From positions 1-8,941 of the forward strand of contig JBBSNM010000096.1 of the NCBI GenBank assembly GCA_038232655.1: a stretch of DNA of 8,941 nt. The letters are read 5' to 3'. The stretch comes from JACCVL01 sp038232655. Its GTDB lineage: Bacteria > Actinomycetota > Actinomycetes > Propionibacteriales > Nocardioidaceae. Made by a program: the position numbers and the translations under genes. Positions 1-5,997 of this stretch are shown here, piece after piece. Each line of letters starts with the position of its first letter. The stretch's first letter is position 1. The notes under the pieces are model-generated. The model did not search any database and had not been told where the DNA came from. It worked only from the letters and a program-made list of their open reading frames with translations.

Positions 1-252
1 CACGAAGGTCTCCACCACCCAGCTGTACGGCGGGAAGACCGGGTGGTCGACGGCGTCCTTGGTGAACCCGTACAGGCCGCTCCCGCTGCTTCGACCGAAA
101 TCGGGTGGGCGCTTCCAGGAGACGTTGTAGAGCCACAGCAGGCCCAGCAGGATCCGCAGCGCGGCCAGCGCGATGGCGTTGCCGCGGGGCGGTGCGCTCG
201 TGGCGGGTGCAAGCAGCCACCGGACGGCTGTGCTGGGTGCCAGGGCAGGCAT
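1..252 (-). CDS. DoxX-like membrane protein, N-terminal part (cut by window edge)
   Basis: Reading the minus strand from an ATG at 252 gives 84 residues with no stop before the window edge, so the C-terminus is missing. After a short Ala/Pro-rich head there is one clear membrane segment at about residues 25-45, with LRILLGLLWLYNVSWKRPP at its core. It is followed by a polar stretch with GLYGFTKDAVDHP and PPYSWVVETFV. A first helix with Arg, then W-x-x-N-x-x-W-K-x-P-P-x-F and a loop with Y-x-F is the pattern I associate with actinobacterial DoxX/DoxD-like proteins, small four-helix membrane proteins linked to quinone or thiol redox chemistry. It lies 137 bp downstream of the DUF3179 gene in the same direction, with a hairpin between them, so co-transcription is uncertain. 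Family assignment rests on partial sequence only. Confidence 0.65.
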   Translation of the reverse strand, partial: MPALAPSTAVRWLLAPATSAPPRGNAIALAALRILLGLLWLYNVSWKRPPDFGRSSGSGLYGFTKDAVDHPVFPPYSWVVETFV

Positions 253-320
253 TGTGTGTGCTCCTCGACTGTCGGGGTGGGGTATCGGGCCGGGATTGGG
301 GTCGGTAGTCCGCGGGCACG

Positions 321-365
321 GTTGTCACCGGCACCGATGCTAGAACACCGGGCGCCGGTGACAGC
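321..365 (-). terminator. Inverted repeat downstream of the DUF3179 gene
   Basis: A perfect 10-bp inverted repeat pairs 323-332 (TGTCACCGGC) with 354-363 (GCCGGTGACA), with a 21-nt loop; 321/365 can also pair, and 322/364 only as a G-U wobble if the plus strand is transcribed. It starts 26 bp beyond the stop codon of the DUF3179 gene. No T-run follows, so it is not a classical intrinsic terminator. It could be a GC-rich actinobacterial terminator, an attenuator before the DoxX-like gene, or an operator site. Confidence 0.35.
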
Positions 366-389
366 TGTGTTAGGCGGCCGGGCGGGTGG

Positions 390-1697
390 TCACCGGTCGG
401 CACCGCCCTCCGGGTCGACGATCGTGGTCTTTGGCTCGCCCGCTGCCCAGGCGAACCAGAAGGTGTCCAGGTGGTCGACCCGCCGCAGCTGTTCCCCGGC
501 GAGCGTGCCGTCAACGGCCTGCCCGGTCAAAGTCCAGATGGACTGGGTTTCCAGGTCACGGAACTGGCCGTCGGAAGTCGGCTCGAAGGTGAGCTGTCGG
601 CCGGTGATGCGGGTGTCGAACACCCCGGTGGCGGCGGTGGCGTACCCGTCGGCCACGTTCGCGGCGTCCAACGCCGAGGCGAGCCCGGGCACCGCGAAGG
701 CCACCGCGGGGGTGCCATCGACGGTGAGGTGGGTGGCGCCCACGTCCGCGAGCTTGTCCAGCTCCAGCGCGGCCGCGTCGTCACCTTCGCCCACCCCGAG
801 CACCCGGGTCATCGGTGGGAGTCGCGGGTCGGCCTCACCGTCGAACAGGAACGGGTCGCCGTCGGGGTTGTCGTACCCGGTGTACGGGTTGGTGCCGTAG
901 TCGCGGACGTGGCCGGTGTCTCGGCTGAGCACGTAGCCGTCGGGGGACTGCGACTTCCACTGCGACCAGGTGATCGTCTGCACGGGGATCCGGTCCAGCT
1001 CGGTGCCGGCCAGCTCGCCGGCGACCGCGCGGCTCTCCAGCTGCGACCACAGCGACTCGGTCTGCCGGTCGTACATGACCAGGGCGGACTTGTAGAGCAG
1101 CCCGGACGTGCCGAACGTGACCAGCCGGTCGTCGATGCGCCGGTCGTAGGCGAGCGCGGTGTTGCACAGCGGGCAGTAGGTGACCGACACCGGCCTGCCG
1201 CCCACGGTGTCGTTGACGATCTCATGCCAGATCAGCACCTGGACGGGGTACGCGCGGCGCTCGCCGTCGAGCTCCAGGGCGATGACCGGCTCGTTGGGGG
1301 CCAGCCAGTCGACGGTTGCCGGCTTGACGAACTTGGGCTCGTCGATCGCGGGGATGCCGTCCGGTGGCGGACCGCCGGACTTGAGCTCGTCGGTGTCGAT
1401 GACGGCTTCCGGCAGCTCGGAGTCGTTGACGTCGTCGAGCGCCGAGGGGACCTTCTCGGGGGCGGAGGAGTCGATCGGCTCCAGCACGACCGGCGTGCCG
1501 CCCCGGCCTCCCGAGCCGCCGGAGTCGTCGGAGCTGCCACCGGAGGAGCCGGCCGGGGGGCTGCCCCCGGCGTCGGTCTCCTGCTGCACGGCGCCGCCAC
1601 CACAAGACACCGCCAGCAGCCCGACGACGACCACGAGCGCACTCAGCCGGCTGGCGGTGCTGCTCCTGCTGGTTCTCGTGTGCCGTCTCGTCCACAT
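390..1697 (-). CDS. DUF3179-domain lipoprotein with CPLC motif
   Basis: This 435-residue protein starts with an Arg/Ser-rich n-region, a hydrophobic stretch LSALVVVVGLLAVS and Cys32, which reads as a lipoprotein signal peptide. A long Gly/Ser-rich linker follows. The body matches the DUF3179 family: WLAPNEPVIALELDGERRAYP, WHEIVNDTVGG, then YCPLCNTALAYDR, FGTSGLLYKSALVMYDR and SLWSQ. The two cysteines of CPLC are residues 175 and 178. The family has no settled biochemical role; some members are annotated as selenoproteins, which suggests redox use of this site. I chose the ATG at 1697 over the in-frame ATG at 1715 because it has a clear Shine-Dalgarno sequence and starts 4 nt after the CcdA stop codon, whereas 1715 has none and would overlap CcdA. 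Being third in an operon with a thioredoxin-like lipoprotein and CcdA suggests it is a redox client or partner (inference). Confidence 0.88.
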   Translation of the reverse strand: MWTRRHTRTSRSSTASRLSALVVVVGLLAVSCGGGAVQQETDAGGSPPAGSSGGSSDDSGGSGGRGGTPVVLEPIDSSAPEKVPSALDDVNDSELPEAVIDTDELKSGGPPPDGIPAIDEPKFVKPATVDWLAPNEPVIALELDGERRAYPVQVLIWHEIVNDTVGGRPVSVTYCPLCNTALAYDRRIDDRLVTFGTSGLLYKSALVMYDRQTESLWSQLESRAVAGELAGTELDRIPVQTITWSQWKSQSPDGYVLSRDTGHVRDYGTNPYTGYDNPDGDPFLFDGEADPRLPPMTRVLGVGEGDDAAALELDKLADVGATHLTVDGTPAVAFAVPGLASALDAANVADGYATAATGVFDTRITGRQLTFEPTSDGQFRDLETQSIWTLTGQAVDGTLAGEQLRRVDHLDTFWFAWAAGEPKTTIVDPEGGADR

Positions 1698-1701
1698 GGC
1701 C

Positions 1702-2661
1702 CTACCTCCCGACATCCACGTCGTCGCGCGGCTGCGCGGCCCGACCCTGCCTCTTGCGCTGGTGTGCCCGCCGCATCCAGCTGTACGTCACGAGGACACC
1801 GAGCAGGGCGGTTCCGAGCAGCGCGACCCCTGGTGCACCCAGGCCGATCACCGCTCGTACGAGGCTGGCCTGCACCCCGGTCGCCACGCTCACGACCGCG
1901 TCCTGGCCGTCGGCTCCGGCGAGGACGCGGAGCTCGAACCAGCCGTACCAGGCCACGTATGCGCCGGCCACCACGAGCAGCAGGCCGCTGCCGCGGTTGA
2001 TCAGCGCACCGGCCCGGCGCACGCGGGCGGTCAGCGCCGAGCCGGCGACGGCGGTGGTGAGGGCGAGCAGGAGCACGACGGCTCCCATCCCGAGCGCGTA
2101 CACCACGAACGCTGCGACGACATCGATGGGCTGCCCGCCGCGCAGTGACGCGGAGGTGACCGCCAGGAAGGGGGCCAGGGTGCAGGACAGGGAGGCCAGG
2201 GCGAACGACGAGCCGTAGGTGACCGTCGACGCCCAGGCGTTGGTGGGGCCTTGGCCGCGGCCGGTGAGGCCGGGCAGGCCGGGCAGGCCGGGCAGGCCGA
2301 GGGTGCGCCCGGACAGCAGCCAACCACCAGCGGCGACCAGGAGGAAACCGATGACCACGGTGAGCACCGGCAGCCAGCGCTCGAACGAGACGGCGAACGC
2401 CGCGACGGCGAGGCCGGCCAGCCCGAAGACGCCGACGAATCCGAGGGTCATGCCTGCGGCGAACCGCACTGCCCGGCCCATGGCCCTGGCGGTGGAGTCC
2501 GCAGCGCCCGGTGCGGATGCGCTGGGTCGGTGGCCGGATCCAGGCGGTGAGCCGCCGCTGACGAGGACCGCGAGATAGGCCGGGAGCAGCGCGAAGCCGC
2601 ACGGGTTGAAGGTCGCCACCGCGCCGGCGAGCAACGCGACCGCCAGCAGCCCGGTATCCAC
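1702..2661 (-). CDS. ccdA: CcdA/DsbD-type membrane thiol-disulfide electron transporter
   Basis: Proteins of this family carry electrons from cytoplasmic thioredoxin across the membrane to extracytoplasmic thioredoxin-like proteins, using one cysteine in each half of the membrane domain. Both are visible: Cys21 in TFNPCGFALLPAYLA and Cys160 in LASLSCTLAPFLAV. Several membrane segments follow the CcdA order. An additional hydrophobic segment at about residues 275-297 (IGLGAPGVALLGTALLGVLV) precedes a basic tail RRAHQRKRQ. At 319 residues it is longer than the usual 220-250. The extra length comes from that last helix, a Pro/Ser-rich loop after the first helix and a GLPGLPGLPGL loop in the middle. 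The start is a GTG at 2661, 3 nt after the stop of the thioredoxin-like gene, with no strong Shine-Dalgarno sequence, so coupled translation is likely. The gene order thioredoxin-like lipoprotein then CcdA is typical of cytochrome c maturation or extracytoplasmic disulfide reduction. Confidence 0.92.
   Translation of the reverse strand: MDTGLLAVALLAGAVATFNPCGFALLPAYLAVLVSGGSPPGSGHRPSASAPGAADSTARAMGRAVRFAAGMTLGFVGVFGLAGLAVAAFAVSFERWLPVLTVVIGFLLVAAGGWLLSGRTLGLPGLPGLPGLTGRGQGPTNAWASTVTYGSSFALASLSCTLAPFLAVTSASLRGGQPIDVVAAFVVYALGMGAVVLLLALTTAVAGSALTARVRRAGALINRGSGLLLVVAGAYVAWYGWFELRVLAGADGQDAVVSVATGVQASLVRAVIGLGAPGVALLGTALLGVLVTYSWMRRAHQRKRQGRAAQPRDDVDVGR
1705..1710 (-). promoter_or_regulatory. 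Shine-Dalgarno site setting the DUF3179 start
   Basis: On the minus strand GGGAGG lies 7 nt before the ATG at 1697 and directly abuts the TAG stop of the CcdA gene. It supports the shorter DUF3179 start and implies translational coupling. Confidence 0.7.
2262..2297. repeat. 9-bp tandem repeat inside the CcdA gene
   Basis: Three exact copies of CGGGCAGGC lie at 2271-2297, preceded by one degenerate copy (CGGTGAGGC) at 2262-2270. On the minus strand they encode the LPG triplets of the GLPGLPGLPGL loop between CcdA membrane segments. The copy number could vary by slippage without breaking the frame. Confidence 0.85.
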
Positions 2662-2664
2662 GGG

Positions 2665-3270
2665 TCAGCCGTCCGCGAGCCCTGTTGCGGCCCGCTCCAG
2701 GTCGTCGGGTGGGAGGCTGCCGGCGAAGGTCTCGACGCTGCCGTCGCTCGCGACGAACGCGAAGGCCGGCTGCGAGACCACACCGAAGCTCTGCCAGACC
2801 GAGCCATCGGCGTCGATGGCGTGCTGCATGCCGTCGGTGCCGGTCTGCTTCACGAACGCGCGCATGGCGTCGGTCTGCCCGAGCCCGGCCACCCCTACGA
2901 AGGTGACCTCGCCTTCGAAGTCGGCGGCGATAGCTGCGACCTCGGGGGCCTCGGCACGGCAGATCGTGCACCACGGCGCCCAGAACCACAGCACGACCGG
3001 CTCGCCGGCCAGTGCGGCGCCGTCGAACGTGCCGCCGTCGACCGTCTCCGTCTTGAACGACAGCGGGCTGGGGGCCGCCGTGTCGGACCTCGCCCCGGAC
3101 CCGTCGGCCGGCGCGCTCGAATCGTCGGCGGCGCCTGCCGCAGCGCCGTCAGCTGCGGCGCCCTCGTTGGCGGCGTCCTCGTCACCGGCCGCCGAGCAGC
3201 CGGTGGCCACCAGCACGAGGCTGGCGGCGAACAGCCCGGCGCGGGTCGCGGCTCGGTGGGTCGGGGCCAT
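2665..3270 (-). CDS. Thioredoxin-fold (TlpA/ResA-like) lipoprotein
   Basis: The 201-residue product begins with a short basic head and a hydrophobic stretch ending in VATGC, giving a lipidated Cys25 outside the membrane. Residues 26-68 are a low-complexity Ala/Asp/Gly linker. The thioredoxin fold follows: GEPVVLWFWAPWCTICRAE holds the active site W-C101-T-I-C104, then VTFVGVAGLG, and the cis-Pro region VVSQPAFAFVASDG. This matches redoxin/TlpA-like proteins that reduce extracytoplasmic disulfides, including those of apocytochromes c. It is the first gene of the operon with CcdA, the expected electron donor. The ATG at 3270 has GGAG 11 nt upstream. A SigR-like promoter lies at 3340-3367, which would leave a leader of roughly 60 nt. 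Assignment to a thiol-redox lipoprotein is firm; the exact substrate is unknown. Confidence 0.92.
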   Translation of the reverse strand: MAPTHRAATRAGLFAASLVLVATGCSAAGDEDAANEGAAADGAAAGAADDSSAPADGSGARSDTAAPSPLSFKTETVDGGTFDGAALAGEPVVLWFWAPWCTICRAEAPEVAAIAADFEGEVTFVGVAGLGQTDAMRAFVKQTGTDGMQHAIDADGSVWQSFGVVSQPAFAFVASDGSVETFAGSLPPDDLERAATGLADG

Positions 3271-3339
3271 CGCCTACATCTCCGTCGGGCACGTTCTCGG
3301 GCTCGGTCGTCAGCCGATGGGGGTCGGCGACACGAGGGA

Positions 3340-3367
3340 AACCCCACGGTGAGCGCCCGCCATTCCC
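3340..3367 (-). promoter_or_regulatory. SigR/SigH-like ECF promoter for the thioredoxin-like/ccdA/DUF3179 operon
   Basis: On the minus strand GGGAAT (3367-3362) is followed after exactly 19 nt by GTT (3342-3340). This resembles the actinobacterial SigR/SigH consensus GGGAAY, about 18-19 nt, GTT. It faces the operon starting at 3270. Its -35 abuts that of the opposite promoter, forming the palindrome TTCCCGGGAA at 3363-3372. It is recognised by eye only. Confidence 0.55.
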
Positions 3368-3395
3368 GGGAAGCCGCCAGCCGCTTCGCGGGGTT
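3368..3395 (+). promoter_or_regulatory. SigR/SigH-like ECF promoter for the first oxidoreductase
   Basis: GGGAAG (3368-3373), 19-nt spacer, GTT (3393-3395). It lies 31 nt before the ATG at 3427, with the Shine-Dalgarno run GAGGAGGAG between. The sixth -35 base is G rather than the usual pyrimidine, so it is weaker than the opposite-facing site, but the spacer is identical. Confidence 0.45.
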
Positions 3396-3426
3396 GCGTT
3401 TGCAGTCGTACGCGAGGAGGAGAGTC

Positions 3427-4768
3427 ATGACCGGTGTGGTGGACGTCGTGGTTGTCGGTCTCGGGCCGGGTGGCGAGGATGTCGCCGGGCGGCTGGCCGA
3501 CGCCGGACTGGAGGTGGTGGGTGTCGAGCGCGACCTGGTTGGCGGCGAGTGCCCGTACTGGGGCTGCATCCCGTCCAAAATGATGATCCGGGCGGCCAAC
3601 CTGCTGGCCGAGTCGCGGCGGGTGCCGGGCGTGGCCGGTGACACGGTCGTACGGCCGGACTACGGCCCGGTGGCCGCCCGCATTCGTGCGGAGGCCACGG
3701 ACAACTGGGACGACCAGGTCGCCGTCGACCGCTTCGTCACCAAGGGCGGTCTCTTCGTCCGCGGCGAGGCGCGGATCACCGGGCCCCGGCAGGTCAGCGC
3801 CGCGGGGGAGACGTTCGTCGCGCGCCGCGGGGTTGTGCTCGCGACCGGGACGGCGCCAGCGGTGCCGCCGGTGCCCGGGCTCGCGGGCAGCCCGTACTGG
3901 ACCAATCGGGACGCGGTGGAGGCCAAGGAGCCACCCGCGTCGCTCATCGTGCTGGGTGGGGGTGCGATCGGGGTCGAGCTGGCACAGGTGTTCGCCCGCT
4001 TCGGCACCGAGGTGACGATCGTGGAGGCCGCCGACCGGCTGCTGCCGCTGGAGGAGCCGGAGGCGGGCAGCCTGCTGGCCGAGGTGCTGGCCGCCCACGG
4101 CGTCACCGTGCACACCGGTGTCGGGGCCAGCACGGTCGGTCACGACGGCGCCCGCTTCACCGTGGCGCTGAACGGCTGCGCGCTCAGCGCCGAGCGGCTG
4201 CTCGTCGCCACCGGCCGACGTGCCGATCTTGCCGGTCTCGGTCTCGACGTGCTCGGTGTCGACACGTCGGCAGCCTCGGTGTCGACCGACGACGCCATGC
4301 AGGTGACCGACGGGCTGTGGGCGGTGGGCGACATCACCGGGCGGGGCGCGTTCACGCACATGGCGATGTACCAGTCGGCGATCGCCGCCGCCGCCATCCT
4401 CGGCGAGCGGCCGACGCCGGCGGCCTACCACGCGGTGCCGCGGGTGACCTTCGCCGATCCCGAGATCGGCTCCGTCGGGCTCACCGAGCAGCAGGCGCGC
4501 GACCAGGGTCTGCGGCTGCGGGTGGGGACCGCGCAGCTGCCCTCGTCTGCTCGTGGATGGATCCACAAGACCGGCAACGACGGCTTCGTCAAGCTCGTCG
4601 AGGATGCCGAGCGGGGGGTGCTGGTGGGCGCGACCAGGCGGCGAGGTGCTGGGCGCGCTCGTACTGGCCGTGCATGCGGAGATCCCGACCGGCACCCTAC
4701 GGACCATGATCTACGCCTACCCGACGTTCCACCGGGCGATCGAGGACGCGCTGACCGCGATGGCCTGA
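3427..4768 (+). pseudogene. FAD/NAD(P) disulfide oxidoreductase, frameshifted near 4636
   Basis: Class I pyridine nucleotide-disulfide reductase. The ATG at 3427 follows a strong GAGGAGGAG site. The FAD-binding GLGPGG is at residues 11-16, the redox-active disulfide is C42-PYWG-C47 in GGECPYWGCIPSK, the second nucleotide-binding GGGAIG is near residue 178 with acidic VEAADRLLP after it (favouring NADH), and the FAD-contacting VGDITG is near 301. The dimerisation domain starts normally (PRVTFADPEIGSVGLT) and reads through VGAT at residue 403. There the frame shifts: the conserved end GGEVLGALVLAVHAE ... IYAYPTFHRAIEDAL continues in the +1 frame from 4637 to a TGA at 4766-4768. In the second reductase of this window five codons separate the same landmarks (VGAT and AGD); here one base does, so 14 nt appear missing. 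Uninterrupted reading instead ends at 4881, giving a 484-residue protein with an unrelated Arg-rich tail. This is a pseudogene, a C-terminally altered protein, or a sequence error. Confidence 0.8.
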
Positions 4769-5125
4769 CCTGCGGCCACGTGCGCGATGGTCGCTTGCCT
4801 CCGCACGTGCTTACGCCGCCCGCTGTCCATCGCCGCGGGGGTGGGGACGACCACTCGGTGCGTGCCGCACCAACGCGGTAGCAACGATGGTGCCGGACGT
4901 ACCGAGTGCGGCGCGCCCCGACCGTGGGACGCCATCGCGTGGCGTAGGCCCGCTCAGCGACGGCCGGTCCACTCTTCACCCCCGGTCACGACCGCCAAGG
5001 TGCGCCCGCGGTTCACCTGGCGCGCGGGAACGCGGGCCTCGGGGTGGCGCACGGGGCGGCCCCACGTCTCGTCGCCGGGCCCGAACCCCCGAGGGGCGTC
5101 AGGGCAGGTTGGTCCCGTACGGGCG
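4769..5125. other. Intergenic stretch without a convincing gene
   Basis: These 357 bp between the broken reductase and the sigma promoter contain open frames on both strands, but their translations are Arg/Pro-rich, lack recognisable motifs and have no good ribosome site. The stretch holds a hairpin at 4777-4809 and small GC-rich inverted repeats (for example CCCC/GGGG around 5087-5096). A small RNA cannot be excluded; I see no positive evidence for one. Confidence 0.5.
4777..4809 (+). terminator. Hairpin after the first oxidoreductase
   Basis: CACGTGCG (4777-4784) pairs with CGCACGTG (4802-4809) across a 17-nt loop, starting 8 nt after the TGA at 4766-4768. No T-run follows. Its placement just after the inferred original stop suggests a terminator, with modest confidence. 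Confidence 0.3.
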
Positions 5126-5153
5126 GGGAACAACGGCGACCTACCGGAGGGTT
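5126..5153 (+). promoter_or_regulatory. SigR/SigH-like ECF promoter of the sigma operon (possible autoregulation)
   Basis: GGGAAC (5126-5131), 19-nt spacer, GTT (5151-5153). Transcription would begin near 5160, just before the AGGA at 5166-5169 that serves the ATG at 5177. ECF sigma factors commonly transcribe their own operon; the match in motif and spacer to the other sites here fits that. Confidence 0.5.
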
Positions 5154-5176
5154 ACCCCGTCGTGCAGGATCGGACC

Positions 5177-5722
5177 ATGACCGACAGCGAGTCGCGCGCC
5201 GGTGACTTCAAGCGCTACGTGGAGCCAGAGATCGAGGTGCTGCTCCGGGTGGCACGCACCCTGACCGGCTCGTGGGCCGACGCTGAAGACCTGGTGCAGG
5301 AGACGCTGGTGCGCGCCTTCCGCGCGATCGACCGCTTCGACGGTCGCTATCCACGCGCCTGGCTGCTGACCATCCTGCGCAACACCAACGCCAACATGCA
5401 CCGCCGTCAGCGCCCAGACCTGTTCGACGGCGGCGACGTGCCGGAGGGGCAGCGGCCCGCCTTCGGGGCCGCCCCACCCGCCACCGTCGAGGACGAGGCG
5501 TTGTACGGCTGGCTCGAGGCCGGACTCGAGGCGGCCCTGCGCGACCTGGACCCGCGCTTTCGCCAGGTGGTCGTGCTCGTGGACATCGATCAGCTCAGCT
5601 ATGCGGAGGCGGCACGGACCTTGGGAGTGCCCGTCGGCACCGTGATGTCCCGCCTGCACCGGGCCCGCAACCGTCTCCGCAAGGCCTTGTTGGTCCAACC
5701 CCCCGAAGGGAGCCCGTCGTGA
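5177..5722 (+). CDS. ECF RNA polymerase sigma factor (SigR/SigH-like)
   Basis: The 181-residue product has only the two domains typical of ECF sigma factors. Region 2 spans about residues 12-78: EIEVLLRVARTLTGSWADAEDLVQET recognises the -10, with RAFRAIDRF and RYPRAWLLTILRNTNANMHRR after it. A linker leads to region 4 at about 118-172, ALRDLDPRFRQVVVLVDIDQLSYAEAARTLGVPVGTVMSRLHRARNRLRKAL, with the helix-turn-helix that reads the -35. The ATG at 5177 has AGGA 7 nt upstream; an in-frame GTG at 5162 is possible but would be almost leaderless from the proposed promoter. The stop codon overlaps the GTG of the anti-sigma gene by 4 nt. The ZAS partner places it with redox- or stress-responsive actinobacterial sigma factors such as SigR and SigH. 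The signal it responds to is not shown by the sequence. Confidence 0.93.
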   Translation: MTDSESRAGDFKRYVEPEIEVLLRVARTLTGSWADAEDLVQETLVRAFRAIDRFDGRYPRAWLLTILRNTNANMHRRQRPDLFDGGDVPEGQRPAFGAAPPATVEDEALYGWLEAGLEAALRDLDPRFRQVVVLVDIDQLSYAEAARTLGVPVGTVMSRLHRARNRLRKALLVQPPEGSPS

Positions 5723-5997
5723 TCACCAGCGCGCGCATGCTGTGGACCTGCCACTGGTCGTCGCGGCGCATCCAGCGCTACCTCGACGCCGAGCGCGGCG
5801 TCCCGTTGAGCGCCGACGAGGCACGTCGGCTCGAGCAGCACCTGGCCATCTGCGAGCACTGCGCGGCGCTCGCCGACGAGCACCGGCTGCTGCGCCGGGT
5901 CCTCGACAACCTGTCGCAGCGAACGGCGCCGGCGCCGGACGCGGTCGGCCGGCTGCACGAGCGGCTGGATCGCATCATCGCCGAGCAGTCATCGTGA
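5719..5997 (+). CDS. ZAS-type zinc-binding anti-sigma factor
   Basis: This small cytoplasmic protein of 92 residues carries the ZAS signature: Cys11, then HLAICEHC with His41, Cys45 and Cys48 (H-x3-C-x2-C). In RsrA-type proteins these residues bind zinc, and oxidation to a disulfide releases the sigma factor. The spacing from the upstream Cys to the HCC cluster is close to that of RsrA, so redox sensing is plausible but not proven; many ZAS proteins are not redox sensors. There is no membrane segment. The GTG at 5719 overlaps the sigma stop (GTGA) and has GAAGGGAG just before it; an internal ATG at 5737 would also keep the zinc ligands. Its own stop overlaps the GTG of the downstream reductase in the same 4-base manner, so all three genes should be made together. 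Confidence 0.9.
   Translation: MITSARMLWTCHWSSRRIQRYLDAERGVPLSADEARRLEQHLAICEHCAALADEHRLLRRVLDNLSQRTAPAPDAVGRLHERLDRIIAEQSS

Noticed and set aside
43..900. Plus-strand open frame opposite the DoxX-like and DUF3179 genes
   Set aside because: No recognisable domain, low-complexity Ser/Pro composition, and fully explained by the opposite-strand genes.
471..2000. Long plus-strand open frame opposite the DUF3179 and CcdA genes
   Set aside because: Its translation is Arg/Gly/Val-rich without motifs and lies antisense to two genes with clear family signatures; it is an artefact of high GC content.
3274..3279. ATG directly followed by TAG, in frame 9 nt before the thioredoxin-like start (minus strand)
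   Set aside because: It abuts the GGAG ribosome site with no spacing, so it is unlikely to be a used start-stop element.
4630..4640. Programmed ribosomal frameshift in the first reductase
   Set aside because: No slippery run is present, and several conserved codons are missing at the site, which recoding would not restore.
4717..4935. Small minus-strand open frame (72 residues) in the gap after the first reductase
   Set aside because: No motif, no convincing ribosome site, and it overlaps the conserved 3' end of the reductase.
5026..5053. Another GGGAAC at 5026-5031 as a possible ECF promoter
   Set aside because: Nineteen nt downstream the sequence is ACG, not GTT, and it lies more than 120 nt from the sigma start.
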